In this document: piece by piece, positions 1-10,356 of the stretch
Layout: each line of letters starts with the position of its first letter
Numbering within the stretch: position 1 is the stretch's first letter
NCBI RefSeq assembly: GCF_023913775.1
Contig: NZ_JAMXAX010000011.1
Coordinates: forward strand, 16,277 to 80,276
DNA length: 64,000 bases
Direction of reading: 5' to 3'
DNA from: Acidovorax facilis
GTDB taxonomy: Bacteria; Pseudomonadota; Gammaproteobacteria; Burkholderiales; Burkholderiaceae_C
Notes under the pieces: generated by a model
What the model saw: the letters and a program-made list of their open reading frames with translations, nothing else
What the model was told of the DNA's origin: nothing
Database searches by the model: none
Made by a program: the position numbers and the translations under genes

Positions 1-2
1 AC

Positions 3-1010
3 ACGCTGATGGGCCTGGGTGCATACCCCGCGTCGGACCGCAAGTTCCTGGGCATGCTGGGCATGCACGGCACCATCGAGGCCAACAACGCCATGCAGAA
101 CTGCGACGTGCTGCTGGCTGTGGGCGCGCGTTTTGATGACCGCGTGATCGGCAATCCCAAGCACTTTGCGCAGAACGACCGCAAGATCATCCACGTCGAT
201 ATTGACCCGTCGAGCATTTCCAAGCGCGTGAAGGTCGATATCCCGATCGTCGGCGACGTCAAGGACGTGCTCACCGAGCTGATCTCCATGATCCGCGAGA
301 GCAGCACGCGCCCTGACTCGGGTGCTCTGGCCGCCTGGTGGGACACCATTGAAGGCTGGCGCAAGCGCGACTGCCTCAAGTACAGCATGGGCAGCCCAGA
401 CGTCATCAAGCCCCAGTACGTGGTCGAGACGCTGTGGAACATGACCAAGGACGCGGACACCTACATCACGTCCGACGTGGGCCAGCACCAGATGTGGGCC
501 GCGCAGTACTACCGCTTTGACGAGCCACGCCGCTGGATCAACTCTGGCGGCCTGGGCACCATGGGCGTGGGCATCCCGTACGCCATGGGCATCAAGCTGG
601 CAAAGCCGCAGTCCGAGGTGTTCTGTATCACTGGCGAAGGCTCGGTGCAGATGAACATCCAGGAGCTGTCCACCTGCCTGCAGTACAACACGCCGATCAA
701 GATCTGCTCGCTGAACAACCGCTACCTGGGCATGGTGCGGCAGTGGCAGGAGATCGAATACTCCGGCCGCTACAGCCACAGCTACATGGACGCGCTGCCC
801 AACTTCGTGAAGCTGGCAGAGGCGTACGGCCATGTGGGCATGTTGATCGAGAGTCCCAAGGACGTAGAGCCCGCTCTGCGCGAAGCCCGCAAGCTCAAGG
901 ACCGCACCGTGTTCATGGACTTCCGCACCGACCCCACCGAGAACGTGTTCCCGATGGTCCAGGCCGGCAAGGGCATTACCGAGATGCTGCTGGGGTCGGA
1001 GGACCTTTAA
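3..1010 (+). CDS. ilvI: Acetolactate synthase large subunit (5' partial)
   Basis: C-terminal 335 residues of the thiamine-diphosphate enzyme that condenses two pyruvates, or pyruvate and 2-oxobutyrate, in the first shared step of valine, leucine and isoleucine synthesis. The gene enters from the left edge, so the N-terminal part is missing. Visible are the central FAD/nucleotide-like domain (VGARFDDRV, HVDIDPSSISKRV) and the ThDP-binding domain with GEGSVQMN followed by NNRYLGMVRQW. The usual motif is GDGS; this copy has GEGS. It is followed by ilvH and ilvC on the same strand, the standard order. A dispersed repeat fills the gap to ilvH. The family call is secure; the symbol ilvI versus ilvB is convention. 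Confidence 0.95.
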   Translation, partial: TLMGLGAYPASDRKFLGMLGMHGTIEANNAMQNCDVLLAVGARFDDRVIGNPKHFAQNDRKIIHVDIDPSSISKRVKVDIPIVGDVKDVLTELISMIRESSTRPDSGALAAWWDTIEGWRKRDCLKYSMGSPDVIKPQYVVETLWNMTKDADTYITSDVGQHQMWAAQYYRFDEPRRWINSGGLGTMGVGIPYAMGIKLAKPQSEVFCITGEGSVQMNIQELSTCLQYNTPIKICSLNNRYLGMVRQWQEIEYSGRYSHSYMDALPNFVKLAEAYGHVGMLIESPKDVEPALREARKLKDRTVFMDFRTDPTENVFPMVQAGKGITEMLLGSEDL

Positions 1011-1013
1011 GCC

Positions 1014-1070
1014 AAATCGGCCTCCAGCGCTTGTTCATCAAGCGCTACCAGCTATCGAATAGATAGCATT
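1014..1070 (+). repeat. Dispersed Comamonadaceae-type repeat, copy 1
   Basis: Short element built of two palindromes: CCAGCGCTT...AAGCGCTACC, then AGCTAT...ATAGCA. It lies between ilvI and ilvH. Seven further copies occur in this window (2860, 11011, 15576, 25162, 43948, 52167, 63713). I recognise the type from Comamonadaceae genomes; its function is not known to me. Confidence 0.8.
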
Positions 1071-1153
1071 CACTTTTTTGACGAATCTATTGCCTGCCAA
1101 GCCCATGCATTACCGTGCACGGGGGAGGGCAGCGAAAAGAGGAATCTGCACCT

Positions 1154-2723
<1,570 letters not shown>

Positions 2724-2745
2724 TTCTCCATCGCTGGAGCATCAC

Positions 2746-2768
2746 AAGGCCACTTCGGTGGCCTTTTT
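2746..2768 (+). terminator. Rho-independent terminator of ilvIHC
   Basis: Perfect 8-bp stem AAGGCCAC/GTGGCCTT (2746-2753 and 2758-2765) with a TTCG tetraloop, followed by a run of T. It lies 22 bases after the ilvC stop. Confidence 0.9.
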
Positions 2769-2859
2769 CGTTGGCGGTCGGTCCTGTGGGCAGGCGCTAC
2801 ACTGCGGCCTTCGCCTTGATGGCGCGCGGCGACCTGCCTGTGCAGCGGGGAATTGCCGG

Positions 2860-2915
2860 ATACTATAAATTTAATAGCTGCTCACGCAATATGGGTAAGC
2901 GCTGGAGGTCAATTT
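2860..2915 (-). repeat. Dispersed repeat, copy 2 (carries the pssA ribosome binding site)
   Basis: Reverse-orientation copy of the element at 1014. Its outer end, AAGCGCTGGAGG, contains GGAGG at 2904-2908, which is 8 bases before the pssA ATG at 2917. The repeat therefore supplies the Shine-Dalgarno sequence of pssA. Confidence 0.78.
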
Positions 2916-2916
2916 A

Positions 2917-3750
2917 ATGCATGACGGCAATGAATCCACCGACAACCCCGGTGTGATGGTGCGCAAACGGCGCAAGGGCATCTACATCCTGCCCAACCTG
3001 TTCACGCTGGCGGCATTGTTTGGGGGCTTCTATTCGATCGTGATGGCCATGAACGGCCGTTTCGATATGGCGGCCGTGGGCGTTTTTTGTGCGATGGTGC
3101 TCGATAGCCTCGATGGCCGGGTAGCGCGCATGACCAATACCCAGAGTGCGTTTGGCGAGCAAATGGATTCGCTTTCCGACATGGTGTCCTTTGGGGCGGC
3201 GCCTGCCCTGATCGCCTATGAGTGGTCCCTCCAGGGGCTGGGCCGCTGGGGCTGGATTGCCGCATTTGTGTACTGTGCCTGTGCCGCGCTTCGCCTGGCG
3301 CGCTTCAATGTGAATACCGGCGTGGTGGACAAGCGCTATTTTCAGGGGCTGCCTTCGCCAGCCGCTGCAGCTTTGGTGGCGGGGTTCATCTGGCTGATGA
3401 CCGAGCTGGGCGTGCATCCTGGTGAAGACCACTGGCTGACCTGGAGTCAGACGACCTGGATCATGTTCGCATTCACGCTGTACGCGGGGCTCACCATGGT
3501 GACCAATGTGCCGTTCTACAGCTTCAAGGATGTGCAGATGAAAAAGAGCGTGCCTTTTGCAGCCATTGTGCTGATCGCGCTGGGCATTGCCATCATCAAC
3601 ATCCACCCGCCCATCGTGCTGTTTGGCGTGTTCGTGTTCTACGGCCTGAGCGGTTACGGCGTGTACGCCTGGCGCAAGGCCAAAGGGCAGCACAGCAGCG
3701 TGATCAGCACCTCGACGGACGAACCGGACGAACGTGGACTGCACAAGTGA
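2917..3750 (+). CDS. pssA: CDP-diacylglycerol--serine O-phosphatidyltransferase
   Basis: A 277-residue integral membrane enzyme that makes phosphatidylserine from CDP-diacylglycerol and L-serine, the precursor of phosphatidylethanolamine. The CDP-alcohol phosphotransferase motif is complete: D63, D66, G67, A70, R71, G80, D84, D88 (within DSLDGRVAR...GEQMDSLSD). Several hydrophobic segments follow, as in the Bacillus-type (class II) enzymes. The start at 2917 is fixed by GGAGG eight bases upstream, contributed by a dispersed repeat; an internal ATG at 2956 is the alternative. In many betaproteobacteria psd lies between ilvC and pssA; it is absent here. Confidence 0.95.
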   Translation: MHDGNESTDNPGVMVRKRRKGIYILPNLFTLAALFGGFYSIVMAMNGRFDMAAVGVFCAMVLDSLDGRVARMTNTQSAFGEQMDSLSDMVSFGAAPALIAYEWSLQGLGRWGWIAAFVYCACAALRLARFNVNTGVVDKRYFQGLPSPAAAALVAGFIWLMTELGVHPGEDHWLTWSQTTWIMFAFTLYAGLTMVTNVPFYSFKDVQMKKSVPFAAIVLIALGIAIINIHPPIVLFGVFVFYGLSGYGVYAWRKAKGQHSSVISTSTDEPDERGLHK

Positions 3751-3789
3751 TTGGAATGATGCCTGGCCAGTTGTGCTACATTGCACCGC

Positions 3790-3843
3790 ATGAATACGTT
3801 TGCACTGGCCCTACTGCTACCTCCCCACGGGCGGAGACAGTAG
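3790..3843 (+). CDS. leuA leader peptide
   Basis: A 17-codon open frame, MNTFALALLLPPHGRRQ, ending in TAG just upstream of leuA. Leucine occupies positions 6, 8, 9 and 10, and two of the four codons are CTA, expected to be rare in a GC-rich genome. Its position 24 bases before a strong terminator and its leucine run mark it as an attenuation control peptide: ribosome stalling at the leucine codons when charged tRNA-Leu is scarce would change folding of the downstream RNA. The peptide itself has no other expected role. Confidence 0.82.
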   Translation: MNTFALALLLPPHGRRQ

Positions 3844-3903
3844 GCGCACGCGCACACGTTTTCCACAAAGGCCCGTATGCACCCGCAACGGGCCTTTTGT
3901 TTT
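3827..3903 (+). promoter_or_regulatory. Transcription attenuator of leuA
   Basis: The terminator has a perfect 10-bp stem, AAAGGCCCGT (3867-3876) with ACGGGCCTTT (3888-3897), an 11-base loop and a T-rich tail TTTTGTTTT. Within the leader peptide frame, ACGGGC at 3827-3832 can pair with GCCCGT at 3871-3876, the left arm of the terminator, so it can act as antiterminator. A ribosome stalled on the leucine codons (3811-3819) leaves 3827-3832 free; one reaching the stop codon at 3841 covers it. This is the classical amino acid attenuation layout. The pairing is read by eye; no folding energy was computed. Confidence 0.8.
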
Positions 3904-3963
3904 GGGCGCCAGATTTTTAGTGTTGCGGGCCAATCCCACCCCACCAGTACCAGGAGAAACAAC

Positions 3964-5502
3964 ATGGCTGACAAACTCATCATTTTCGACACCACCTTGC
4001 GCGATGGCGAACAGTCCCCCGGCGCCTCGATGACCAAGGATGAGAAGCTGCGAATTGCCCGCCAGCTGGAGCGCCTGAAGGTGGACGTGATCGAAGCCGG
4101 TTTTGCGGCCAGCTCTAACGGAGATTTCGAGGCGGTGCAGGCGATTGCCAATGCCATCAGGGAGTCCACCATCTGCTCGCTGTCGCGCGCCAATGACCGC
4201 GACATTTCCCGCGCAGCCGAAGCGCTTGCAGGGGCGAACAGCGCGCGCATCCATACGTTCATTGCCACCAGCCCGCTGCACATGGAAAAGAAGCTGCGCA
4301 TGACGCCAGAGCAGGTGCTTGAGCAGGCCAAGCAGTCGGTGCGTTTTGCGCGCAATCTGGTTGGAGATATTGAGTTCAGCCCCGAAGATGGCTACCGCAG
4401 CGACCCAGACTTCCTGTGCCGTGTGCTCGAATCTGTGATCACCGAGGGTGCCACGACCATCAATGTGCCCGATACCGTGGGCTATGCCATCCCCGAGCTG
4501 TACGGCAACTTCATCAAGACCCTGCGCGAGCGCATTCCCAACAGCGACAAGGCCATCTGGTCCGTGCACTGCCACAACGACCTCGGCATGGCCGTGGCCA
4601 ATTCGCTGGCCGGTGTGAAGATTGGCGGTGCGCGCCAGGTGGAATGCACGATCAATGGTCTGGGTGAGCGCGCTGGCAACTGTTCGCTCGAAGAGGTGGT
4701 GATGGCGGTTAAGACCCGTCGCGACTATTTCAACCTCGATCTCAACATTGATACCCAGCACATCGTTGCGGCCAGCCGGATGGTTAGCCAGACCACGGGG
4801 TTCGTGGTGCAGCCGAACAAGGCCGTGGTGGGGGCCAATGCTTTTGCGCACGCCAGTGGCATCCATCAGGATGGCGTGCTCAAGGCGCGAGATACCTACG
4901 AAATCATGCGTGCCGAGGATGTGGGCTGGAGCGCCAACAAGATCGTGTTGGGCAAGCTCAGCGGCCGCAACGCCTTCAAGCAGCGCCTGCAGGAACTGGG
5001 TGTGAGCCTGGACAGTGAAACCGAAGTCAACACCGCTTTCACGCGCTTCAAGGAGCTGGCCGATCGCAAGAGCGAGATTTTTGACGAGGACATCCTGGCG
5101 CTGGTGAGTGATGAGAGCGTGACCAGCGAAAGGGAGCAATATGGCTTTGTCTCTCTGTTCCAGCAGAGTGAAACGGGTGAGCACCCCCGAGCACGCATCG
5201 TCTTTACGGTAGACGGCCAGGAGGTGCGGGGCGAGTCCGAAGGAAACGGCCCTGTGGATGCCTCACTCAAGGCCATCGAATCGCATGTGAAGAGTGGTGC
5301 GGAGATGGTGCTGTACTCGGTGAACGCCATCAGCGGCTCGACAGAGAGCCAAGGCGAGGTCACCGTGCGCCTGCAGAACAGTGGCCGCGTGGTCAACGGC
5401 GTGGGCGCAGACCCCGATATCGTGGTCGCTTCGGCCAAGGCCTATCTGAGTGCGCTGAACAAGTTACAAAGTAAAGCTGACCGGGTGGCTGCACAGGGTT
5501 GA
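3964..5502 (+). CDS. leuA: 2-isopropylmalate synthase
   Basis: A 512-residue enzyme that condenses 2-oxoisovalerate and acetyl-CoA, committing carbon to leucine. The HMGL-like TIM barrel starts with [18 protein letters not shown] (divalent metal and substrate site), continues with [14 protein letters not shown] and [13 protein letters not shown], and ends with the C-terminal LeuA regulatory domain that binds leucine. ATG 3964 fits the family start and follows AGGAG at 3952-3956; the frame upstream only crosses the attenuator. Expression is predicted to be controlled by the leader and terminator at 3790-3903, and a strong terminator follows the gene. Confidence 0.97.
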   Translation: MADKLIIFDTTLRDGEQSPGASMTKDEKLRIARQLERLKVDVIEAGFAASSNGDFEAVQAIANAIRESTICSLSRANDRDISRAAEALAGANSARIHTFIATSPLHMEKKLRMTPEQVLEQAKQSVRFARNLVGDIEFSPEDGYRSDPDFLCRVLESVITEGATTINVPDTVGYAIPELYGNFIKTLRERIPNSDKAIWSVHCHNDLGMAVANSLAGVKIGGARQVECTINGLGERAGNCSLEEVVMAVKTRRDYFNLDLNIDTQHIVAASRMVSQTTGFVVQPNKAVVGANAFAHASGIHQDGVLKARDTYEIMRAEDVGWSANKIVLGKLSGRNAFKQRLQELGVSLDSETEVNTAFTRFKELADRKSEIFDEDILALVSDESVTSEREQYGFVSLFQQSETGEHPRARIVFTVDGQEVRGESEGNGPVDASLKAIESHVKSGAEMVLYSVNAISGSTESQGEVTVRLQNSGRVVNGVGADPDIVVASAKAYLSALNKLQSKADRVAAQG

Positions 5503-5535
5503 ATGATCAATTTATAATTTCATTCACTTTCTTGG

Positions 5536-5573
5536 AAAGTCGCGCAAGGTATTGATCTTGCGCGACTTTTTTT
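5536..5573 (+). terminator. Rho-independent terminator of leuA
   Basis: Perfect 13-bp stem AAAGTCGCGCAAG / CTTGCGCGACTTT (5536-5548, 5557-5569) with an 8-base loop and a seven-T tail. Confidence 0.92.
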
Positions 5574-5618
5574 GATTCTGTACACTGCTCAACACTTATT
5601 ACCGTTTGGAGCACTTTG

Positions 5619-6695
5619 ATGCACCATCGCCACCGCGCCGCAGTGACCCGTTTTTTCCAGCTTTTGGGCTTTGTCGTCGTCAGTACGGCGCTGGTTGTGC
5701 CGATTGCGCACTCAGGTGAGCGCTCCAAGGCGCCAGCCAAAAAGCAGCAAGTCAGTTCGGCCAATGCCAAGCGCGCTGCTCCGGCCCGCAAGGTCGCTAC
5801 CAATACCCGGGCCGTGCGTGTCACGGCCAAGACCGCCAAGGTGCCAACCCGTGTGGCCTTTGTGCCTGCCAAGCAGTCGTTCGGGCAAATGGCGGGGCTG
5901 CATGAGGTAAGTGATCCGCTGGACCTGAAGTCCAGCGTCGCACTCGTCATCGACCAGGACACGCATGAAGTCCTGCTTAGCAAGAATGATCAGGCCGTGC
6001 TTCCTATTGCGTCCCTGACCAAACTCATGACGGGCTTGCTGATTTCCCAGGCCAAGCTGCCGATGGATGAGCCCATTACGATCACCCAGGATGACGTTGA
6101 TACCGAAAAAGGCAGCCGCTCGCGCCTGACGGTGGGCTCAACGTTGACCCGGGGCGAGATGCTGCACCTGGCGCTCATGTCCAGCGAGAACCGCGCAGCG
6201 CATGCGTTGGGTCGTACGTATCCTGGTGGCCTCGAAGCGTTTGTCGTGCAGATGAATGTCAAGGCCCGCCTGCTAGGCATGACCGATACCCGTTATGTAG
6301 AGCCAACCGGCCTTTCCAGCCGCAACCAGTCCAGCGCACGTGACCTGGCTACCTTGGTGAATGTGGCGCATGGTGATCCCCTGCTGCGAGAACTGTCCAC
6401 GTCACCGGGATATGAGGTGGCAGTGGGCCCCAAGACGCTGCAGTACAACAACACCAATGGGCTGGTAAAAAACCCCACCTGGGACATTGGCCTCCAGAAA
6501 ACCGGCTACATCTCGGAAGCAGGGCGCTGCCTGGTGATGCAAACCCAGATCGCCGGTCGCAAGCTCATCATGGTGTTTCTGGATTCGGCGGGCAAATTCA
6601 GCCGCTTGGGTGATGCTGAGCGTGTGCGCCATTGGGTGGAGTCGATGCCGTCATTGACGGCGCCTTTGCAGGCCCGTGCAGGGTCCAATGGGTGA
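5619..6695 (+). CDS. pbpG: D-alanyl-D-alanine endopeptidase (PBP7/8 family)
   Basis: A 358-residue periplasmic serine peptidase of the penicillin-binding S11 family that cleaves peptidoglycan cross-links. An N-terminal hydrophobic segment (residues about 10-30) acts as signal, followed by a basic Ala/Lys-rich linker to about residue 90. The three catalytic motifs are present and well spaced: S132-L-T-K135, S189-E-N191 and K294-T-G296. The ATG at 5619 was chosen over a TTG immediately before it. The gene stands alone between the leuA terminator and its own terminator. Confidence 0.9.
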   Translation: MHHRHRAAVTRFFQLLGFVVVSTALVVPIAHSGERSKAPAKKQQVSSANAKRAAPARKVATNTRAVRVTAKTAKVPTRVAFVPAKQSFGQMAGLHEVSDPLDLKSSVALVIDQDTHEVLLSKNDQAVLPIASLTKLMTGLLISQAKLPMDEPITITQDDVDTEKGSRSRLTVGSTLTRGEMLHLALMSSENRAAHALGRTYPGGLEAFVVQMNVKARLLGMTDTRYVEPTGLSSRNQSSARDLATLVNVAHGDPLLRELSTSPGYEVAVGPKTLQYNNTNGLVKNPTWDIGLQKTGYISEAGRCLVMQTQIAGRKLIMVFLDSAGKFSRLGDAERVRHWVESMPSLTAPLQARAGSNG

Positions 6696-6811
6696 GGCAG
6701 TTAATCCTGTAGCTTGCACATCCATCCCCCGTGCGCCAAGCATTTGGTGCTGGTAGCGTCGGCGGGATTTCGTGCGGTCCGCCTTGTGCGCTGATTTGAT
6801 GGATCCGCCGG

Positions 6812-6845
6812 CCGACCGGGCATCACTGCCTGTGTCGGTTTTTTT
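6812..6845 (+). terminator. Rho-independent terminator downstream of pbpG
   Basis: Two-part stem CCGAC/GTCGG (6812-6816, 6834-6838) enclosing GGGCA/TGCCT, then seven T. It points away from pbpG toward the convergent iclR-type gene. Confidence 0.78.
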
Positions 6846-6894
6846 GCAAGAATCAGGCTCGGCTGCGGCTACGGTAGCTGTTGTGTCCCGATGC

Positions 6895-7722
6895 TCAGCG
6901 AAGTCCCGGACGCAAACCTGCATCACCGGATGCCGACGCTTCCATGCTGGGTGTGTGACCCAGAGCCAGAGAAATCTCGTTGGCCGTGGCTTGGAGCTTG
7001 GGAAGCCATCCTTCGTCCAGTCGATCAGCGGGTGCTGATATGGACAGTCCGGCTACCAACTTGCCTTGGTCATCGTAGACGCCAGCGGCCATGCAGCGCA
7101 CGCCCAGTTCCAGCTCTTCGTTGTCGCGGGCAATACCGTACTGGCGCGCTTTGGCGAGTTCACGCTCCAGGATGGGCAATTGGGTGATGCTGTTGCGGGT
7201 GTGTCCGGCCAGACCGGTTCGGGTGGCATAGGCCCGCACGCGCTGGGGGTCGTCCAGGGCCAAAAAGAGCTTGCCTGTGGAGGTAAGGTGCAGAGGGGCC
7301 CGTCCGCCAATGGCGCGCACCACCTGCATGCCGGAGCGTTCACTGTAGGCACGTTCGACATACACAATCTCATCTCCCTGGCGCATACTGAGATTGACGG
7401 GCTGCTGGATCAGCTTGTGAAGGTTGCGCATCGGGGTCAGGGCGGCATCGCGCACGCTCAGGCGCGCTTTTACGAGGTTGCCCAGTTCCAGCAGGCGCAT
7501 GCCCAGTCGGTAGCTGCCCGATTCTGGCCGATCCACGAAACGGCCAATCGTGAGGTCGTTCAGGATGCGGTGCGTGGTAGACGGGTGCAACCCTGTTTTC
7601 TCGCTGATTTCCTTGAGAGATATTGCCTCTTCGCGTGACGCCAGAACATCGATCAGCGTAAACATGCGCTCAAGCACCTGAACGCTGGGTTTGACGGGGA
7701 TGCTGGGATCGTTTTTTTTCAT
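6895..7722 (-). CDS. IclR family transcriptional regulator
   Basis: A 275-residue DNA-binding regulator. The N-terminal winged helix-turn-helix (residues about 12-75: VLERMFTLIDVLASREEAIS, EISEKTGLHPSTTHRIL) is typical IclR, and the C-terminal effector domain carries LHLTSTGKLFLA and the RDNEELELGVRCMAAGV region near the ligand pocket. The start ATG at 7722 gives the usual length. It follows bpt on the same strand after 56 bases, so it may share a transcript with aat-bpt. No target operator or effector can be deduced from the neighbours. Confidence 0.92.
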   Translation of the reverse strand: MKKNDPSIPVKPSVQVLERMFTLIDVLASREEAISLKEISEKTGLHPSTTHRILNDLTIGRFVDRPESGSYRLGMRLLELGNLVKARLSVRDAALTPMRNLHKLIQQPVNLSMRQGDEIVYVERAYSERSGMQVVRAIGGRAPLHLTSTGKLFLALDDPQRVRAYATRTGLAGHTRNSITQLPILERELAKARQYGIARDNEELELGVRCMAAGVYDDQGKLVAGLSISAPADRLDEGWLPKLQATANEISLALGHTPSMEASASGDAGLRPGLR

Positions 7723-7778
7723 GGGCGGCGATGCAGTGACGGCCGCAGCATTTTATCTTGTGAAATGCAAACCTGCAT

Positions 7779-8540
7779 TCATCCGCTCTGATTGGCGCCC
7801 TGGCTGGCGCGATGCCATTGGCCATCGGTCCGGATTTCGTGGGGGTGAAAGCGCGCCTTGTAGTTCATCTTGGGGCTGGCCTCGATCCAGTAGCCCAGGT
7901 ACACATGGGGCAACTCCAGGGAACGTGCCTGGGCAATCTGCCACATCACGTTGTAGGTGCCGTAGCTGCAATGTGGCTCGGGTTCGTAGAAGGTGTAGAC
8001 CGCCGAAAGCCCGTCGTCGAGCACGTCCAGGATGGACACCATCTTGAGCGCGCCGGGCTCTCCTGTTATGCCATCTGTTTCGCGGAACTCCACCAGACGT
8101 GAATTCACCCGGCTTTGCAGCAGAAACTGCGTGTATTGGTCGATGCTGTCATGGTCCATGCCGCCGCCCGCATGGCGGCCGTTCTGGTAGCGCAGATACA
8201 GCTGATAGTGCTCGGGTACAAAACACAGGCGCAATACCCGCGCCTGCAGATTGCCGTGCCGCACGGTAGCGCGCCGCTGGCTCCGATCCGGCTGAAACTC
8301 GTTCACCAGCACGCGCAAGGGGGTGCAGGCCTGGCAGCCATCGCAATAGGGGCGGTAAGTGAACATGCCACTGCGGCGAAACCCCTTGGCCACGAGATCG
8401 GAATACACATCGCTCTGGATCAGGTGACTGGGCGTGGCGACCTGCGACCGTGCCTGCCTGTCCGGCAGATAACTGCAGGGGTAAGGGGCTGTCGCGTAGA
8501 ACTGCAGGGTCTGCAGTGGTAGGTCATTGAGTTGCGTCAT
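7779..8540 (-). CDS. bpt: Aspartate/glutamate leucyltransferase
   Basis: A 253-residue N-degron enzyme that attaches leucine from Leu-tRNA to proteins with N-terminal Asp or Glu, marking them for ClpS/ClpAP. Homologous to eukaryotic arginyltransferase ATE1. The N-terminal cysteine cluster is visible ([16 protein letters not shown]), as is the GNAT-like C-terminal half ([36 protein letters not shown]). Its ATG overlaps the stop of aat as ATGA, indicating translational coupling. The short alternative name ate is also used. Confidence 0.93.
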   Translation of the reverse strand: MTQLNDLPLQTLQFYATAPYPCSYLPDRQARSQVATPSHLIQSDVYSDLVAKGFRRSGMFTYRPYCDGCQACTPLRVLVNEFQPDRSQRRATVRHGNLQARVLRLCFVPEHYQLYLRYQNGRHAGGGMDHDSIDQYTQFLLQSRVNSRLVEFRETDGITGEPGALKMVSILDVLDDGLSAVYTFYEPEPHCSYGTYNVMWQIAQARSLELPHVYLGYWIEASPKMNYKARFHPHEIRTDGQWHRASQGANQSG

Positions 8541-9292
8541 GCCGTGGGCGCCGTGAAGGGCAGCAGCTCGTTCCAGTATACGGGTTCAAACGACCACGAG
8601 AGGGCGGGCTGGTCCAGTGCGTTTTGTATGTGAAACAGGAACTGGGCTCGCGAGATTTCGTGGGCTCCCAATGAGGCCAGGTGCCGGGTGTTCTGTTGGC
8701 AATCAATCATTGCCACACCCTGGCGGCGGCACAAGGCCACCAGGGCCGCAAGCGCGATTTTCGATGCATCGGTAGCGTGGGCGAACATCGATTCACCGAA
8801 CACCGCCTGCCCCAGTGCGACGCAATACAGGCCGCCTGCCAGTTTTCCATCGATCCAGGTTTCAACGCTATGAGCATTGCCCGCTGCATGGAGGCGGGTG
8901 TAGGCTTCAACCATCTCGGGCACGATCCAGGTGCCAGCCTGCCCGTCGCGCTCCTTGGTAGCGCAGGCCGTGATCACTTCCAGGAAGTTGTGGTCTATGC
9001 GGATCTCGCAGGCTGTATTCGCTCGGAATGCCTGCAGGGTCCTGCGAAGCGAGCGATGGAGTCGGAAGTTCGCCACGGGCAAGACCATTCGTGGATCGGG
9101 AGCCCACCACAGGATGGGTTGCCCCGGGCCGTACCAGGGGAACGTGCCCTGGGCATACGCCGCTCGCAGATGCGCTACATCCAGCGTGCCACCGGCAGCC
9201 AGGAGTCCGGGGGCGGGGTCGTCGGGTCCCCATGCTTTCGCAGGGTCTGGTAGCGGATCTTCAAGCTCCAGCCAAGGCAGTTGCGGGGGCAT
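8537..9292 (-). CDS. aat: Leucyl/phenylalanyl-tRNA--protein transferase
   Basis: A 251-residue cytoplasmic enzyme that adds Leu or Phe to proteins with N-terminal Lys or Arg, the second bacterial N-degron branch. Family hallmarks are [20 protein letters not shown] near residue 55, the [12 protein letters not shown] segment, FGESMF and the C-terminal MIDCQ...[13 protein letters not shown] used the ATG at 9292 (MPPQLPWLE), which matches the family N-terminus; the open frame continues to 9334. It overlaps bpt by 4 bases, so both N-degron branches are made from one transcript. Confidence 0.93.
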   Translation of the reverse strand: MPPQLPWLELEDPLPDPAKAWGPDDPAPGLLAAGGTLDVAHLRAAYAQGTFPWYGPGQPILWWAPDPRMVLPVANFRLHRSLRRTLQAFRANTACEIRIDHNFLEVITACATKERDGQAGTWIVPEMVEAYTRLHAAGNAHSVETWIDGKLAGGLYCVALGQAVFGESMFAHATDASKIALAALVALCRRQGVAMIDCQQNTRHLASLGAHEISRAQFLFHIQNALDQPALSWSFEPVYWNELLPFTAPTA

Positions 9293-9451
9293 GGGGTTGC
9301 AATACAAATAGGACTTGCGCAAATCGGGGTGCAACGGCCGCCTCGCCTTGGGGTGGGCCGATTGCCTGGGCCTGTTTTGCGCAAGTCATGACAAAGAACT
9401 GTATTGTCAGGCAGGCACAGGGGTGGTGGATTTTCTTGAGGCGTATGAATG

Positions 9452-9484
9452 AAAAAGCCCACCATGCGTGAACATGGCGGGCTT
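9452..9484 (-). terminator. Terminator of the tRNA-Asn pair
   Basis: Reading the minus strand, a 12-bp stem (plus-strand 9455-9466 with 9473-9484, one G-U pair) is followed by T residues (plus-strand A run 9452-9456). It lies just after the tRNA at 9491. Confidence 0.82.
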
Positions 9485-9490
9485 CTTGGC

Positions 9491-9566
9491 TGGCTCCTCG
9501 ACCTGGGCTCGAACCAGGGACCTACGGATTAACAGTCCGGCGCTCTACCGACTGAGCTATCGAGGA
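9491..9566 (-). tRNA. tRNA-Asn(GUU), copy 2
   Basis: A 76-base gene on the minus strand with encoded CCA. The acceptor stem pairs TCCTCGA with TCGAGGA, the D arm begins TAGCTCAGTCGGTAGAGC, the anticodon loop reads CTGTTAATC with anticodon GTT, and the T arm contains GGTTCGAGCC. It is identical to the copy at 9619, 52 bases away. Confidence 0.97.
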
Positions 9567-9618
9567 ATGATCGGTATGTAAAAGGCCCCGCGTACACATG
9601 CAGGGCCTGCAAAATTCT

Positions 9619-9694
9619 TGGCTCCTCGACCTGGGCTCGAACCAGGGACCTACGGATTAACAGTCCGGCGCTCTACCGACTGAGCTATCGAGGA
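9619..9694 (-). tRNA. tRNA-Asn(GUU), copy 1
   Basis: Promoter-proximal member of an identical tandem pair, 76 bases with encoded CCA and anticodon GTT. It starts 12 bases downstream of a consensus -10 box on the minus strand, so both copies are probably one transcript ending at the terminator near 9452. Confidence 0.97.
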
Positions 9695-9705
9695 ACAAGA
9701 CTTAG

Positions 9706-9711
9706 ATTATA
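9706..9711 (-). promoter_or_regulatory. -10 box of the tRNA-Asn operon
   Basis: Perfect TATAAT on the minus strand in an AT-rich stretch, 12 bases before the mature 5' end of tRNA-Asn. The sequence 17 bases further upstream (TTCGGA, minus strand) is only a weak -35. Confidence 0.7.
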
Positions 9712-9831
9712 TACATAAAAATTGGGGCTCCGAAGGTTTGACGGCGTGTTCTTGCGTGGTGTTGCGGTCGCGTGCCGAGGTGTGCGAATGACGGCCAACT
9801 TTCACTACTCCGGTGAGGGGAAGGGTGGGCT

Positions 9832-10251
9832 TCAGGGCTCGGGGCGGTGCCACAGCCAGGCTGCCACGCAAACCATGGAGGTGATGGCGATACCCACCAC
9901 CCACGGGCGGGTGCCAGTGGCGAACAGCACGATGCCGCTCAGCGCCATGAGCAGTGTGGCACTCCACTTGGCCCGTCGGCTGACCTTGCCGCCCTGGGCC
10001 CAGTTGCGAAGCAGGGGGCCGAACAAGCGGTGGTTCCACAGCCAACGGTAAAGCCGTGGCGAGCTGCGGGCAGCGGCCCAGGCCGCCATGAGGATGAACA
10101 CCGTGGTCGGCAGCCCGGGGACGATCACACCGATGATGCCCATGACGAGGCACAGCACGGCAAATGCGAGCAGCAGCCAGCGCACGGGCCAGGGCAGGGT
10201 GCGCAGGGGCGGCGCGGCGTCTTCGTGGGACTCGGTGGGGGGCTGGGGCAT
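9832..10251 (-). CDS. DUF454 (YbaN family) inner membrane protein
   Basis: A 139-residue small membrane protein. Residues about 22-60 hold two hydrophobic segments flanking [19 protein letters not shown], the characteristic Gly-Pro-rich YbaN motif, followed by the [22 protein letters not shown] signature half and a C-terminal hydrophobic hairpin (residues about 98-133). The start at 10251 (MPQPPTES) is the first ATG after a long unlikely frame. It is divergent from def. No biochemical function is established for the family. Confidence 0.85.
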   Translation of the reverse strand: MPQPPTESHEDAAPPLRTLPWPVRWLLLAFAVLCLVMGIIGVIVPGLPTTVFILMAAWAAARSSPRLYRWLWNHRLFGPLLRNWAQGGKVSRRAKWSATLLMALSGIVLFATGTRPWVVGIAITSMVCVAAWLWHRPEP

Positions 10252-10356
10252 GTCCGTTATTGTGAATGCCCCGGCGGCAGCGCCGGGGCGTGCGCACGCG
10301 CTATGCTGCCTCAGCAGCGGATGCTCCGCTGTTCTCTTGACCTGAATGCACCTTCG

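Noticed and set aside
3817..5184. 455-codon minus-strand frame opposite leuA
   Set aside because: A shadow of leuA codon bias in GC-rich DNA; no domain or plausible start context.
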